A stretch of DNA of 64,000 nt from Gammaproteobacteria bacterium (GCA_012103475.1 WLWS01000002.1:1-64000); one strand, 5' to 3'; numbered from the stretch's first letter, positions 1 to 12,322 are shown. Notes: generated by a model not told the origin, from the letters alone. Numbers and translations are program-made.

Positions 1-62
1 TCTTTTGCGTAGTTTAAAACCTTCAGCTTTTTGGCTATGTCATGCTCTGCTCTTCGATTCAT
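1..62 (-). mobile_element. IS transposase, first 20 codons (truncated by window edge)
   Basis: On the minus strand an ATG at 62 follows an AAGGAG ribosome binding site at 72-77 with 9-base spacing, and opens the frame MNRRAEHDIAKKLKVLNYAK before the sequence ends. I recognise this start from DDE/integrase-type transposases of the IS481-like group with an N-terminal helix-turn-helix; only 20 residues are visible, so the family call rests on memory of that opening. It lies directly downstream of a sensor-kinase frame that stops abruptly at 108, so the IS end probably lies between about 100 and 130. Terminal inverted repeats and the other IS end are outside the window. Confidence 0.7.
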
Positions 63-107
63 TATACTCGACTCCTTTATAGCTCAATAACAGTATAAAC
101 TGTCTAC

Positions 108-1004
108 CTAAGTCGAGATTTTCATAAACGTATAAGGAGTATCTGCGGAAATATGCAAGTTGCAATGAAGGTTTTTTGCAGTAGCTTGTGGGTTAAACAT
201 TTTGAATATGGTGTTCATCAAAATGTGTAAGTCAAAATTGTCATGTTCGAGCTCGAGCTTGCCGGCCTCGATTTTAGAGATATCAAGAATATTATTAATT
301 AGCGATAATAAAGACTGTGCCGAATTCTGAATCGTGCTTACATAATCGGATTGATCTTCAGATAGTTTAGTAGAAGAGAGCATTCCGCTCATGCCAATCA
401 CACCATTTAACGGTGTTCGGATTTCATGACTCATATTCGCTAGAAATTGACTTTTCGCAGAATTGGCCGTTTCCGCAGTTTCAATTGCTGCTTGCAATCG
501 TTTTAATAAATGACCGACATATAGTGGTAAAACTAACAAGGACACCATTATTCCGCCGCTCAAATATAAGTGATTCGACCAATAGGAGCTAAAGAAAGAA
601 ACTAATGTAAATCCAAAAAGCGTCAGTACTGTATTAATAAATAAGTAAGTACGCCCGAAGCGCAAACCATTTCCGAATATGACCCAAAAATAAAAAGCTA
701 TGAGCGGTGTGGCAACTTCTCCGCCAGCGGTTAGTGCAAAAGTAGTTGTACCAACGTCTGCCAGCATACCTAATAGACGTCTTGTGTGATTAGTTTTTAA
801 GTCAAAGAAAGTCCAGAGAATAATAAAAATACAATAGGGTATTGAAGCTAGATACATTAAGACAACCAATGAATCCATTTCTCCGAACGCCGATGCTATT
901 GACGTGTAAACGGCAAGAATTGTACAACATATTAACCTTACAATTGCTTGCTCATGCTCTGAATCCTGTCGTTGTTGCAGTCGTTGTTTGAGTTGAGCGA
1001 ACAT
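108..1004 (-). pseudogene. rpfC: RpfC-like hybrid sensor kinase, 3' part lost at IS junction
   Basis: The N-terminal 298 residues of a membrane sensor histidine kinase. The start ([15 protein letters not shown]) matches the RpfC type of DSF quorum-sensing sensors, so I prefer the ATG at 1004 over an upstream TTG at 1082 inside rpfG. Several membrane helices cover roughly residues 20-165. The HisKA domain follows with the H-box [10 protein letters not shown] (His193) and the [13 protein letters not shown] helix. The frame then ends after DTPYT where the ATPase domain should begin; ATPase, receiver and HPt domains, about 400 residues in RpfC, are absent. The stop coincides with the flank of a transposase gene, so disruption by an IS is the simplest reading. 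No strong Shine-Dalgarno precedes 1004; translation may be coupled to rpfG just upstream. Confidence 0.75.
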
Positions 1005-1041
1005 CAGCTTATTGTAAAGCGTGCGTGCCGGTATTAAAGGC

Positions 1042-2127
1042 TTATGTTGTTCCAACCCGTTGAATGTTTCGCCCGGCCACAATATCCTCTTTTCGAGACT
1101 GCAGGGCTTTTACACATTCTGGGTCAAAGTGCTTGTTTTTTTGGGCCACCAGCTGTTTGATGGCGTCATCAATGCTCCAGGCTTTCTTATAGGGGCGCGC
1201 AGTAGTCAGAGCATCGAATACATCGGCAACCGCCACGATTCGTGCTTCCAGAGGAATTTCATGTTTGCTAAGCCCATTCGGGTAGCCGGAGCCATCGAAT
1301 TTTTCATGATGATTCAGTGCGATGATTGCGCCCATTTGTAAATAGGGGGAAGGGCTGTCTTTGAGAATTTCATATCCGATGTTGGTATGGCCTTTCATGA
1401 CTTCAAATTCGGCTTCATCGAGTTCGCTCTCTTTCAGCAGTATAGTATCTGGAATACCAATTTTGCCAATATCGTGCATGGGTGCGGCGATTTCAAGAGT
1501 GTCACAATAATCCTGGCCTAATCCAATTTCTTCTGCAATCAATTTGGATACTCGTGCCATTTGCAGCAAGTGTGAGCCGGTCACGCCATCCTTGAACTCT
1601 CCAGCCCGGGCAAGACGGTAAAGAGTTTCTTTCTCGCGAATAAGAATTTGCTCTGTGACGTCTTTCACTTTTGTTTCCAGAGACACAGCCCGGTTCTTAA
1701 TGATGATTTGCTGCCGGCGTAAAGTCAGTAAGTTTCGACAGCGAACTTTGCATTCATAATGATCAACGGGTTTATTCAGAAAATCGGTGGCACCGGCTTC
1801 GAGTGCCTGATACATAATCGCTTTTTCTTCGATAATGGTGATTACGATTATGGGGATATCACTACAACTTGGAATTTGTCTGAGCCGGCGGGTAAATTCG
1901 ACGCCATCAAGATCCGGCATTTTGTAGTCGACGGTGATTAGATCCGGCGGGTCTGAGGCCGCAACTTCAAGCGCTGCCAGAGCGTTATCGTAGGCTTTTA
2001 CTTTTATATTGTCGCCGATACTCTGGATGATTGTTTCCAGTATGATACGGCTGGTTAGTTGATCATCTATCACCATCACGTTAGCAACCATCGGATGATC
2101 TTTCATATGATCGAATAAAATTGTCAT
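1042..2127 (-). CDS. rpfG: RpfG-like response regulator with HD-GYP c-di-GMP phosphodiesterase domain
   Basis: 361 residues. An N-terminal receiver domain (about 15-130) carries the acidic pair Asp21-Asp22, the phosphoacceptor Asp67 in TVDYKMP and Lys119 in LNKP. A coiled linker (about 140-170) leads into an HD-GYP domain with [10 protein letters not shown] (His218-Asp219), the histidines of [13 protein letters not shown] and GYP at 281-283. The family hydrolyses cyclic di-GMP when its receiver is phosphorylated by RpfC. The gene lies directly upstream of the RpfC-like kinase on the same strand. Because that kinase is truncated, the normal phosphodonor is probably lost. Alternative starts at Met8 or Met13 are possible, as no clear ribosome binding site marks 2127. 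Confidence 0.88.
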   Translation of the reverse strand: MTILFDHMKDHPMVANVMVIDDQLTSRIILETIIQSIGDNIKVKAYDNALAALEVAASDPPDLITVDYKMPDLDGVEFTRRLRQIPSCSDIPIIVITIIEEKAIMYQALEAGATDFLNKPVDHYECKVRCRNLLTLRRQQIIIKNRAVSLETKVKDVTEQILIREKETLYRLARAGEFKDGVTGSHLLQMARVSKLIAEEIGLGQDYCDTLEIAAPMHDIGKIGIPDTILLKESELDEAEFEVMKGHTNIGYEILKDSPSPYLQMGAIIALNHHEKFDGSGYPNGLSKHEIPLEARIVAVADVFDALTTARPYKKAWSIDDAIKQLVAQKNKHFDPECVKALQSRKEDIVAGRNIQRVGTT

Positions 2128-2268
2128 GTCGTAATTATCTTTAATCTTCTGAATTTAAGTAGTCTGGGGCGATCTCCGCACCTGACTTTGCCAACTGTAT
2201 CGGCAGCTGGTGTCTATGCTTAATTAAAAATTTCTGTTTTATATTTCGAATTCTCTTAGCGTCCAGTT

Positions 2269-2808
2269 TTATCTGCGTATTAGTACGTACATTGCGCCGG
2301 TACCACCATCCACAGGTCTAGCCGTCGAAAAGGCCAGAATTTCATCTCGCTGTCTGAGCCAGTGCTCAACTTTGCCTTTCAGAACGGCTATTCCGTCCCG
2401 AGAGCCCTTACCTTTGCCGTGAATAATACGAACGCAGCGCCAATTCGTTTTTCTGGCCATGAGTAAAAAGTCACAAAAGGCCTCTTTAGCTACCGCAATT
2501 GTCATGCCATGCAGATCAAGGACTCTCTCGCATGGAATTTGCCCACGCTTTAGTCGCTGAAACAGCCGATTTTGCACGCCTTCTCGCTTGAAATAAAGTT
2601 CATCGCCGGTTTCCAGTATTTCTGGATCGTGCAGGCCTGACGCCATATCGAGCAGAGTTTGTCGCTCATCGGCAACGCGTTGGGTCGGCCAGGGTTTGGG
2701 TTTTTCCGTTTCTTCGACATGCACATCATGTTTAACCGGGTTTACCCGGCCGATAGCCTCACGAAATAACTCACTGTCCGACTTTTCAATTTCTTCTTGT
2801 TCTGACAT
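2269..2808 (-). CDS. smrA: Smr-domain protein, SmrA/YdaL type
   Basis: 179 residues from the ATG at 2808, which has AAGAG seven bases upstream; a TTG one codon earlier is less likely. The central part (LYFKREGVQNRLFQRLKRG) and the C-terminal Smr domain (LDLHGMT, RIIHGKGKG, GGTGAMYVLIRR) follow E. coli YdaL along most of their length. Smr domains bind nucleic acids and several act as endonucleases; the cellular role of SmrA is not settled. The gene sits alone between rpfG and purL on the minus strand. Confidence 0.8.
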   Translation of the reverse strand: MSEQEEIEKSDSELFREAIGRVNPVKHDVHVEETEKPKPWPTQRVADERQTLLDMASGLHDPEILETGDELYFKREGVQNRLFQRLKRGQIPCERVLDLHGMTIAVAKEAFCDFLLMARKTNWRCVRIIHGKGKGSRDGIAVLKGKVEHWLRQRDEILAFSTARPVDGGTGAMYVLIRR

Positions 2809-2955
2809 CAATATACTCTTTGAAAAGTCTCGGTTTGACAGCAGCTTATATCACTACTTTCGAGTTGTCAGTCAGGAAATTGAGAAAAATATGACTTTCG
2901 TCACAGAATTAACGCTTGATTGCTGGCTGTTAGTAGGCTACTCGGGTGAGAAATC

Positions 2956-5900
2956 TTATTGATCAATCCAGCGACGGGCATTAATAAACATCTTTATCCA
3001 GGGGCTGTATTCATGCTGCCATTCTTCAGGCTTCCAGGAGTATTGGCGGGACTGAAATACCCGTTCAGGATGCGGCATCATGATGCTAACACGGCCATCT
3101 TCGCTGCAAAAACCGGTCAAACCGGACTTGGAGCCGTTCGGGTTTGAGGGAAACTTCATCGTGGCATCGCCATAATTATCGACATAGCGAAGTATGCCTA
3201 AAGACTCTTCCTGGCTCTGTTTGTTTTTAAAGTTGGCTCTGCCTTCTCCATGGGCAACGACAACTGGCAGTATAGAGCCACTCATTCCGTCGAGAAATAA
3301 TGAAGGAGAGTCCATAACTTCTACCATCACCAGCCTGGATTCGAACTGCTCCGATTCATTCTGAATGAATTCGGGCCAGTTTTCAGCGCCCGGTATTAGC
3401 TCATGCAACTGGGCCAACATTTGACAACCATTGCACACTCCCAGAGCAAAGCTGTCATTTCTTTCAAAAAAACGACTGAACTGATCGCGCAATGATTCAT
3501 TAAACAGGATCGTTTTTGCCCAGCCGCCACCAGCACCGAGCACGTCACCGTAAGAAAACCCTCCGCAGGCGACGAGACCTGAAAAACCTTCAAGTGATTG
3601 AGTGCCTTCCAGCAAATCACTCATATGCACGTCGCTCGCTTCAAAGCCTGAGATGTCAAAGGCAGCTGCCATTTCGATCTGCCCGTTTACACCTTGCTCA
3701 CGCAAGATCGCTATTTTTGGTTTGTTATCAGTGATGACGACAGGCGCGAAATTTAATTCAAGCGGGTCAAAACTGGTTTTGATACTCAGGCCGGGGTCGT
3801 CCTTGTCGTGCAGACGGGAGTACTCCTGCTCGGCGCAGGTCGGATTATCTCGCAACTTTTGCATGTGGTAGCTGGTTGCTGACCAGATTCGATGCAGAGT
3901 GAGCATGTCTGATGAGTAAATTATCTGCCCTTGTGCATTGATATTTATTTGCTTTGAATTATTAATTCGTGCAATTTCATTGATGTATTCCGAACCAAGG
4001 CCGGCATTCATAAAAGTTTGCATGATTGCCGTTTTGTCGCTTACGTTAATCTGAATAACGACAGCGGGTTCTTCGTTAAATAGTTCTGATATTGCGCTGT
4101 CTGCTTTACCGCTGAGATTGATATCAAGACCTATTCTGGAAGTAAATGCCATTTCACACAAGCTCACAAAAACTCCGCCATCAGAGCAATCGTGGTAGGC
4201 TTTTATGTAGCTGCATTCATTCAGAAGTTGAATTGCCTCAAAGCAGCTCTTCAGAACTTTAACGTTATCCAGATCCGGTGTGTCCGTAGAGGATTTATTG
4301 AATACCTGTGCCAGTGCTGAGCCACCCAGACGTTGTCTATTGTTATTGAGATTAACGCGCAAGAGGCAGGTATTTTCGTCTGTCTTTAATTCCGGTGTCA
4401 GGGTCCGGCGTATATCTGCGACCCGGGCGAATGCCGTGATGTTAACTGAGAGCGGAGAACTTACCTGTAGGGATTCCTCAGCTTCCTGCCAGACGGTATT
4501 CATTGACAGGGAGTCTTTGCCAACAGGGATCGCTATTCCCAATTCTATTGCCATTTTCGATACAGCTTGAACGGTGTCGTACAACTTTTCATCTTCATCA
4601 AGTTGTCCACTAGCGGCCATCCAGTTTGCCGAAAGCGAAATATCGTCAAGCTTCAAAATCCGGGCACTACAAATATTCAAGATTGCTTCAGCAAGTGCAA
4701 GGCGACCCGAGGCAGGAGCATTTGTCACCGCTATTGGGCTGCGTTCACCAATTGCCATTGCTTCTCCGACATAAGCATCAAACCCACTCGCGGTAATGGC
4801 ACAATCAGCAACGGGCGTTTGCCAGCGACCGACCATTTGGTCCCGGACTACCAATCCGGAGACGCTTCTATCGCCAATATTAATCAGAAAACTTTTGTCG
4901 GCAACGCTGGGTAGCTGCAATACTCGCTCGATGACCGTTTCAATGTCGATACCACTTGAATCAAAGCTGATGTTACTAACAGATGAGCGTTTGATGTTTT
5001 TCTGCAGGCGAGGTGGCTTGCCCAGAAGAACTTGCAGCGGCATATCGATAACCTGATTGTGAAAGAACTTGTCTTCGACAAGCAAATTACCACTATCGTT
5101 AGCTTCTCCGACAACGGCAAAGGGGGCCCGTTCGCGCCGACATAATTGCTCAAAAAGAGTCAGCGATGCGCTGGAAATAGCAAGTACATAACGTTCCTGA
5201 GATTCATTGCACCAGATTTCCAACGGGGACATCCCGATCTCATCACTGGGTACGTCGCGAAGTTGAAAAATCGCACCACGTTTGCTGTCGTGTATGAGTT
5301 CTGGAAGTGCATTGGACAGGCCACCGGCACCGACGTCGTGAATAGATATAATCGGGTTGTCCTTGTCCATGGCCCAGCAATGATTGATAACTTCCTGACA
5401 GCGCCGTTGCATTTCCGGGTTATCTCGCTGCACAGACGCGAAATCGAGATCAGCATCGCCATCACCCGAAGACATAGAGGATGCCGCACCACCTCCAAGT
5501 CCAATCAGCATTGCCGGTCCCCCCAGAACTATTAGCTTAGCGCCTACCGGTATTCGATTTTTTTCCACATGCTGTGGTCGAATGGTGCCAAATCCACCGG
5601 CCAACATGATTGGTTTATGATAGCCACGAACTATGCCGCTCGAGACATCATTTTGTTCATAACTTCGAAAGTAGCCTGTCAGAGCAGGGCGGCCGAATTC
5701 ATTGTTATAAGATGCGGCACCAATGGGGCCATCAAGCATAATCTCCAGCGCAGAGACGATGCGATCGGGTTTACCTGGTTTTTCTTCCCAGGCTTGTTTA
5801 AGTTCAGGGATGTGCAGATTGGAAACAGTGAAGCCACTCATTCCGGCTTTCGGTTTCGCCCCCCTTCCGGTTGCCGCTTCATCTCGTATTTCTCCACCGG

Positions 5901-6843
5901 CACCAGTGGCAGCACCGGCATAGGGAGCAATAGCGGTAGGATGATTATGAGTTTCCACTTTCATCAACAAATGCGTATCTTCCTGACGATAGCAATAGCG
6001 TTGATCAGCAGCATCTGCGAAGAAACGAGAAGCCTGATAGCCGTTCATTACGGCCGCGTTGTCGTGGTAGGCTGACAATACGCCACCCGGATTTTGCTTA
6101 TGCGTTTCTCTAATCATATCGAATAGTGAATTCGTCTGTTTCTCACCATCTATTACCCAGTCTGCATTGAAAATTTTATGCCGGCAGTGTTCAGAATTCG
6201 CCTGAGCAAACATCATTAGCTCAATATCGTGAGGATTGCGACCCAGTGTGGTAAAAGACTCAAACAAATAATCGATTTCATCTGCAGACAGAGCAAGACC
6301 TAGCTTAAGATTAGCCTCATCGAGGCCTTGTCGACCGGCTTCGTTGATATTTATCTGGTTTAGTTTATCAGGTGCGGACTGTTGAAATAATTTACTGACA
6401 TCATCAGTCTTATCGAAAACAGCCTCAGTCATTCGGTCATGGCTCAGGTTCTTAATCGCAATAATTTCTTTAGTCGTTAGCGAAGTATTTTTGTCGAGCT
6501 CCAGACTCCAGCGGATACCTCTTTCCAGGCGATTGATTTCGTTTAGTCCACAATTGATAGCAATATCAGTCGCCTTGCTAGACCACGGAGAAATTGTGCC
6601 GAGCCGCGGAATAACGACATAGGATAATTGTGCCACTGCCGGATTATTTTTCTGATGAGAACCGTAATCAATTAGTTGCGCCAGCTTCCCTTCAGCTGAC
6701 TTCGATAAAGGCTGGGCGAGATCAATAAAGTGCAGGTACTCAGTCTGAACGCGCGCGATGTGCGTGCTGATGCTCCGCATTGAGTCGAGGGCTTTTGCAA
6801 GCCGAAAGTCTGAAAGGGCCGCGCTGCCGGGCAGGATCAACAT
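2956..6843 (-). CDS. purL: Phosphoribosylformylglycinamidine synthase (FGAR amidotransferase)
   Basis: 1295 residues, the full length of the large single-chain PurL of gammaproteobacteria. It converts FGAR, ATP and glutamine to FGAM in purine synthesis. The start [15 protein letters not shown] and the [14 protein letters not shown] motif match E. coli PurL. The two synthetase halves run to about residue 1030, including the [15 protein letters not shown] motif. The C-terminal class I glutaminase domain follows, with its nucleophile cysteine in GVCNGCQM (near residue 1135) and the histidine and glutamate in MPHPERVF. The ATG at 6843 has only a weak ribosome binding site. The preceding 160 bases (6844-7004) must hold its promoter, as the next minus-strand gene ends at 7005. 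Confidence 0.98.
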   Translation of the reverse strand: MLILPGSAALSDFRLAKALDSMRSISTHIARVQTEYLHFIDLAQPLSKSAEGKLAQLIDYGSHQKNNPAVAQLSYVVIPRLGTISPWSSKATDIAINCGLNEINRLERGIRWSLELDKNTSLTTKEIIAIKNLSHDRMTEAVFDKTDDVSKLFQQSAPDKLNQININEAGRQGLDEANLKLGLALSADEIDYLFESFTTLGRNPHDIELMMFAQANSEHCRHKIFNADWVIDGEKQTNSLFDMIRETHKQNPGGVLSAYHDNAAVMNGYQASRFFADAADQRYCYRQEDTHLLMKVETHNHPTAIAPYAGAATGAGGEIRDEAATGRGAKPKAGMSGFTVSNLHIPELKQAWEEKPGKPDRIVSALEIMLDGPIGAASYNNEFGRPALTGYFRSYEQNDVSSGIVRGYHKPIMLAGGFGTIRPQHVEKNRIPVGAKLIVLGGPAMLIGLGGGAASSMSSGDGDADLDFASVQRDNPEMQRRCQEVINHCWAMDKDNPIISIHDVGAGGLSNALPELIHDSKRGAIFQLRDVPSDEIGMSPLEIWCNESQERYVLAISSASLTLFEQLCRRERAPFAVVGEANDSGNLLVEDKFFHNQVIDMPLQVLLGKPPRLQKNIKRSSVSNISFDSSGIDIETVIERVLQLPSVADKSFLINIGDRSVSGLVVRDQMVGRWQTPVADCAITASGFDAYVGEAMAIGERSPIAVTNAPASGRLALAEAILNICSARILKLDDISLSANWMAASGQLDEDEKLYDTVQAVSKMAIELGIAIPVGKDSLSMNTVWQEAEESLQVSSPLSVNITAFARVADIRRTLTPELKTDENTCLLRVNLNNNRQRLGGSALAQVFNKSSTDTPDLDNVKVLKSCFEAIQLLNECSYIKAYHDCSDGGVFVSLCEMAFTSRIGLDINLSGKADSAISELFNEEPAVVIQINVSDKTAIMQTFMNAGLGSEYINEIARINNSKQININAQGQIIYSSDMLTLHRIWSATSYHMQKLRDNPTCAEQEYSRLHDKDDPGLSIKTSFDPLELNFAPVVITDNKPKIAILREQGVNGQIEMAAAFDISGFEASDVHMSDLLEGTQSLEGFSGLVACGGFSYGDVLGAGGGWAKTILFNESLRDQFSRFFERNDSFALGVCNGCQMLAQLHELIPGAENWPEFIQNESEQFESRLVMVEVMDSPSLFLDGMSGSILPVVVAHGEGRANFKNKQSQEESLGILRYVDNYGDATMKFPSNPNGSKSGLTGFCSEDGRVSIMMPHPERVFQSRQYSWKPEEWQHEYSPWIKMFINARRWIDQ

Positions 6844-7004
6844 CTGAGATTAGAACTTTAATTTCATTGCTGCGTGAATTAGCGGAGTAGGAGCCCGAGA
6901 ATTAATTTAGGCTGCGCATTCTAGCAGATGATTAAAGAGCTTACAGTCCGGAATACTTCAGGCTTTTCAATATCAGAAACTATTCGCCTGAAAGGAACAG
7001 TTCT

Positions 7005-7877
7005 CTAAGGTATTTCTTCTACCTTGACCAGTATGCTTCTTTGTTCCTGACCGTTTTGACGCGTACTGCGCAGGTTTTCCCGTTTATTTCTATTAAACTG
7101 CTGGGTTATACCGCCTATTTGTATCCACTCACCCAGACGACCGATGGTCGTGGTCTCTGCATTTTGCACTTCGAATATGGCCGCCTGATTAGGCTGGACT
7201 CGTGATAACCGGGGTGAAATCTGCAAGGTAACCCGGTCTCCGTTAACACGGGGTAGCACATAGAATCCTGAGCTGACATCGTGATAGTTAATGGTGTCCT
7301 GAATCACCACACCACCGGGTGTGAGAAAGGCATTCTGATTCGCTATTGGTACCTGCTGTCCGGTCTGCACGTAAGCCGCTTTGCCGTCAACTGTCTGCAC
7401 CTGAAAAGTGTTGGCATCATCAAGGTCAGAGCGGGTGCTTAAATCCCGATATCGAATATTGTTTCCTTCTTTATCTTTGGCCGACAAAACAATGCCGCGA
7501 TTATTATCGCGTCGGTTGTTACTGGAAATACTCACATCTCCGGTTGAATATTTGCCGGATATGCCCTGATCACGCCGATCAATTTGTCCTTCAACGTCCT
7601 GTTTCACCGTTATCAACAGCCGCCTCGCGGCAATATCAATGCCGGCAAGTATTTGTCTGATTTCGGCCAGGTTTGCAGATGTCGTCTTAATAATAAGCTG
7701 ATTGTTCGCTCCTGATAACGACGCACCATCGACTAGCAAAGGCCGGATAATGGGAATAATTTCATCTGTAGTCCGGTACTGCAAGGGAATTAGCTCCAAT
7801 GACATGTTCGCGGCGTAAACGAAAGATATGCTCATCAGCAAACAGCCTGTTGCAAGTGATATGAGTTTTGATTTCAA
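7005..7877 (-). CDS. Short secretin-like protein (secretin N domain plus partial secretin domain)
   Basis: 290 residues. A TTG start gives a good signal peptide (charged MKSK, hydrophobic stretch, cleavage near VYA-AN); internal ATGs would destroy it. Residues about 28-90 resemble a secretin N/NolW domain (LELIPLQYRTTDEIIPIIRP, LIIKTTSANLAEIRQIL). The C-terminal part (GQQVPIANQ, FYVLPRVNGDRVTLQISP, GEWIQIGGI) resembles the beginning of the secretin family domain, but the protein is far shorter than a pore-forming secretin. The TTG overlaps the TGA of the preceding gene (TTGA), which implies translational coupling. No other type II or type IV pilus genes are nearby, so I infer an envelope-associated role of unknown nature rather than a working secretion pore. 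Confidence 0.7.
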   Translation of the reverse strand: MKSKLISLATGCLLMSISFVYAANMSLELIPLQYRTTDEIIPIIRPLLVDGASLSGANNQLIIKTTSANLAEIRQILAGIDIAARRLLITVKQDVEGQIDRRDQGISGKYSTGDVSISSNNRRDNNRGIVLSAKDKEGNNIRYRDLSTRSDLDDANTFQVQTVDGKAAYVQTGQQVPIANQNAFLTPGGVVIQDTINYHDVSSGFYVLPRVNGDRVTLQISPRLSRVQPNQAAIFEVQNAETTTIGRLGEWIQIGGITQQFNRNKRENLRSTRQNGQEQRSILVKVEEIP

Positions 7878-8386
7878 AGCCTTAGTGCCCGTAAGTTCGC
7901 GTCAGGGGTGGAACGTGCCCACATTTCTTCGAATACATCCATAAAGGTTTTAGACTTGCGTTTATCGCTAAAGTTTACATTACCTTCGAATCTTTCAGCA
8001 TTATTACGAAATACATATCCCGTGGAGTCGGCGACAAAAAGGGATTCATTAAAATGAGCATATTCTTTGCCGGGTTTTCTAAATTCAATATAACTGGGCA
8101 GGCTTCCGGCCAGATTAAGTAACATATGACCACGTCGCGCAATCAATTGAGATTCAAAAACCATTATTCGTACTCTGGTTCGACGATTGGCCAGTACTGT
8201 AGATTTTACAGCGTCAATAAAATCCTGAATGTCATACACCATAGGATCGAGTTGGCGGCTGATGATACTGATTTCACGTCTACACTGCTGAGCCATTTTT
8301 GTCGCAGCATAGCGGTGTTCTTCGCTTGATGAGATTTCAAGATCTTCCTCGTCAATTCCCAGACGATAGTTTTCAAAAGCATGCAT
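7874..8386 (-). CDS. DUF7931-type protein, possible phospholipase D-like fold
   Basis: 170 residues, no signal peptide or membrane segment. The pattern RYAATKMAQQCRREISIISRQLDP, RVRIMVFESQLIARRGH, HFNESLFVADSTGYVFR and a C-terminal FEEMWARS is that of small proteins grouped as DUF7931, often labelled loosely as HPA2-like acetyltransferase. The alternating strand-helix layout suggests a phospholipase D-type fold, but no clear HKD motif is present. It is translationally coupled to the secretin-like gene that follows (TGA overlapping TTG). I cannot name a function; acetyltransferase activity is not supported by motifs I can see. Confidence 0.6.
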   Translation of the reverse strand: MHAFENYRLGIDEEDLEISSSEEHRYAATKMAQQCRREISIISRQLDPMVYDIQDFIDAVKSTVLANRRTRVRIMVFESQLIARRGHMLLNLAGSLPSYIEFRKPGKEYAHFNESLFVADSTGYVFRNNAERFEGNVNFSDKRKSKTFMDVFEEMWARSTPDANLRALRL

Positions 8387-8490
8387 AGTTCGGTTATCTT
8401 TAAAGTAAGCTCACTGATTCGTGTAAATAATAGTCCAGCTTAAGCGGGTGGACAATTATTATGGACAAAAATGTCGAGCAGTTACGACTT

Positions 8491-9651
8491 TCATGACAGC
8501 AGAGGGGCAATCAGTTCACTGCAATACAAGTAATGAAGTAGACTTAATACCTGATCATGGTCATTTTTTGTACCATATACAGGATTTGGGAAGGTCTGTT
8601 TCGAGCTGAAGTCGTCGACGAACTGTAGATAATGTCCCGGTAATACAAAAGCTTTACCGCAAATGTATAAAACAATATCTGTTTTTTTTCGTATAAATAC
8701 AGCTTTTAGCTCTGAGGGTTTACAGAGCTTCTTTTCTTTTTTTAGCAGATTGATAGTTTCCTGCCTGTCTATACCGTTTTTGACTTCCGTTTCAAGCTCC
8801 ATCTCGTGATTGGAGCTGATGAATCGACCAAACCAGTCGGCCAGGGCGTCAGGCTCAGGCAGCGTTGAACGGAACAGGCTATCAATTTTTTGTAATTCGA
8901 CTTCCCTGAGTTCTCCAGAGTACTGAGTTTTCCTTAGCTCTGGATCGCTATAGCGTATCTCCATTTGATTCTGCAAAACATAATCGACGAATCCGGCCAG
9001 AAGTTCGTGATTGGAGGGCGCTCGAAAGCCGATTGAACAGGTTATACTCTCGCCAATGGCAACACCGTGATGGCCAGTACCGGGAGGCAGATATAGCATG
9101 TCGCCCGGCTCTAAAATGTATTCTTCGTCTGCTTGAAAATCTTCAATGATTCGCAGATCCAGACCATCGATGCAATCACTGTCTTTGTATTCTTTACAAT
9201 TAATCGACCACTTGCGTTGACCTTTGGCCTGAAATAAAAAGACATCGTAGCTATCGAAATGCGGCCCGACACTGCCAGCATCGGGTGCGTAACTTATCAT
9301 CAGGTCATCGATACGCCAGTTCGGGATAAAGTTGAACTTGCTTAGCAAAGAGCTTGCTGACTGGAAATAGTGTTCAGCGTTTTGTACCAACAGTGACCAA
9401 TGGCTAAGGGGCAATTCTTCAAAATCTTCTATATTAAATACGCCCTGGAGCACCTGCCAGGGATAATCACCATCTTTTTCGAGAACCACGCGTGATTCCA
9501 CCTGCGACAGGCAGGCAGTTTCAAGAAGTCTCTGTTTGTCGAAATCCGCCTGATATTCCGGGAAGGCGCGTCGTAGCAGGCAAGGCTTTTTTTGCCAGTA
9601 AAATTCGAGAAACTCGTTCGTCGGTATCCCGCCCGGAATGACAGTTTCCAT
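8491..9651 (-). CDS. roxA: Ribosomal protein L16 arginine hydroxylase (JmjC/cupin oxygenase)
   Basis: 386 residues, about the length of E. coli RoxA (YcfD). These Fe(II)/2-oxoglutarate oxygenases hydroxylate an arginine of ribosomal protein L16. The JmjC core shows the metal triad: His131 and Asp133 in GPHFDSYDVF, and a histidine in GTGHHG (194-195). LEPGDMLYLPPG is the strand before the last ligand. The C-terminal half (about 215-386) is the dimerisation and winged-helix region of the family. The gene follows purB by 20 bases on the same strand, so the two are probably cotranscribed. Confidence 0.9.
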   Translation of the reverse strand: METVIPGGIPTNEFLEFYWQKKPCLLRRAFPEYQADFDKQRLLETACLSQVESRVVLEKDGDYPWQVLQGVFNIEDFEELPLSHWSLLVQNAEHYFQSASSLLSKFNFIPNWRIDDLMISYAPDAGSVGPHFDSYDVFLFQAKGQRKWSINCKEYKDSDCIDGLDLRIIEDFQADEEYILEPGDMLYLPPGTGHHGVAIGESITCSIGFRAPSNHELLAGFVDYVLQNQMEIRYSDPELRKTQYSGELREVELQKIDSLFRSTLPEPDALADWFGRFISSNHEMELETEVKNGIDRQETINLLKKEKKLCKPSELKAVFIRKKTDIVLYICGKAFVLPGHYLQFVDDFSSKQTFPNPVYGTKNDHDQVLSLLHYLYCSELIAPLLS

Positions 9652-9671
9652 GTTGGTTTCTGGTCTGGTTT

Positions 9672-11078
<1,407 letters not shown>

Positions 11079-11099
11079 TTATATTAATGATTGGTATCT

Positions 11100-12143
11100 C
11101 TAAGGACATGGGTTGGGTAGCGCCACATGCACCTGTTCAATTTTACGCAGTAATTCTTTCGGTAGCTCAATATTTATACTGTCTATATTAGCGCTTAGTT
11201 GTTCCGTGTTCGTAGCGCCGATAATTGTACTGGTTAAAAACGGCCTTGAATTGACATAAGCAAGCGCCATTTGAGCCGGATCCAGATCGTAAGATCGGGC
11301 CAATTCGACGTACTTTGCGCAAGCCTCGATACCAGTGGCCGTTGAGTACCGCTGATAACGTTCTCCGAAAAGGCTCAGTCGGGCTGTTGCTGGTGATTTA
11401 CCATTTAGATATTTGCCGCTTAAGGTACCAAATCCAAGTGGCGAGTATGCAAGCAAGCCCACTGTTTCACGATGAGCAATCTCGGCCAGGCCGATTTCAA
11501 AACTTCGGTTCAGCAAGCTATATGGATTTTGAACACTGACAATTTTGGGCCCGGCTCCAGCTCTTTCAAGGCGCAAATGTTCATTTACTCCCCAGGCCGT
11601 CTCATTGCTCACTCCAATATGTCGGACCTTACCCTGAGTCACAAGATCATCAAGCACGCCCAGAGTTTCTTCTATTGGAACACCGTCCTTATCCGGGGCA
11701 TGGTAGTAATTCAGTTGACCGAAGTAGTTGCTATCTCTTTCCGGCCAGTGTGTTTGATAGAGGTCGATATATTCGCAGTTCAGACGCTGCAGGCTTGCAT
11801 TGACAGCGGTTTCAATGTTCTCGCGATCCAGTTTTGCCTTGCCATTTCGTAAATAGGGCAGCCAGTCTGCTCTGGCAGACACTTTGCTGGCGATTATTAA
11901 CTTGTCACGCTGACCACCTTTGCGGAGCCAGCTTCCTAAAATTGCTTCCGTGCGACCCTGAGACTCCTGTTTTGGGGGCACGGGGTACATTTCGGCGGTA
12001 TCGATAAAATTGACCCCAGAATCAATTGCAAGGTCCAGTTGTGCGTGCGCATCGTTTTCAGTGTTCTGCTCGCCCCATGTCATCGTGCCCAGACAGATGT
12101 TGCTGACCCTTATATCTGTTTGTCCAAGCTGATTGTATTTCAT
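11100..12143 (-). CDS. tas: Aldo/keto reductase, Tas family
   Basis: 347 residues, matching E. coli Tas throughout, for example LGTMTWGEQNTENDAHAQLD, DTAEMYPVPP, QNPYSLLNRSFE and LGFGTLSGKYLNG. The catalytic tetrad of NADPH-dependent aldo-keto reductases is visible as Asp48, Tyr53, Lys87 and His132. The physiological substrate of Tas is not established; E. coli Tas was found as a suppressor of tyrosine auxotrophy. The gene ends 36 bases before purB on the same strand and is divergent from pyrC across a 179-base gap that must hold both promoters. Confidence 0.92.
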   Translation of the reverse strand: MKYNQLGQTDIRVSNICLGTMTWGEQNTENDAHAQLDLAIDSGVNFIDTAEMYPVPPKQESQGRTEAILGSWLRKGGQRDKLIIASKVSARADWLPYLRNGKAKLDRENIETAVNASLQRLNCEYIDLYQTHWPERDSNYFGQLNYYHAPDKDGVPIEETLGVLDDLVTQGKVRHIGVSNETAWGVNEHLRLERAGAGPKIVSVQNPYSLLNRSFEIGLAEIAHRETVGLLAYSPLGFGTLSGKYLNGKSPATARLSLFGERYQRYSTATGIEACAKYVELARSYDLDPAQMALAYVNSRPFLTSTIIGATNTEQLSANIDSINIELPKELLRKIEQVHVALPNPCP

Positions 12144-12322
12144 ATTATTTGTTCGCCATCAACAGGCATATGTGGATTGAGCAAAGTTATGAGTAAACAG
12201 TATGGTTTTTCACACTTTGTCTGTGATTTACAAGCTTATCTTCTTAGCTAAAAGCTTACAAACACAAGTGCATGTGGTAACTTTCGCCAACAAGCCTTTC
12301 GACCTGAAATACATTCTAGAAT

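Noticed and set aside
5569..6075. 168-residue plus-strand frame inside purL, and several others of 90-130 residues there
   Set aside because: purL is intact and conserved on the minus strand over the full stretch; these are long-gene shadows with no motifs.
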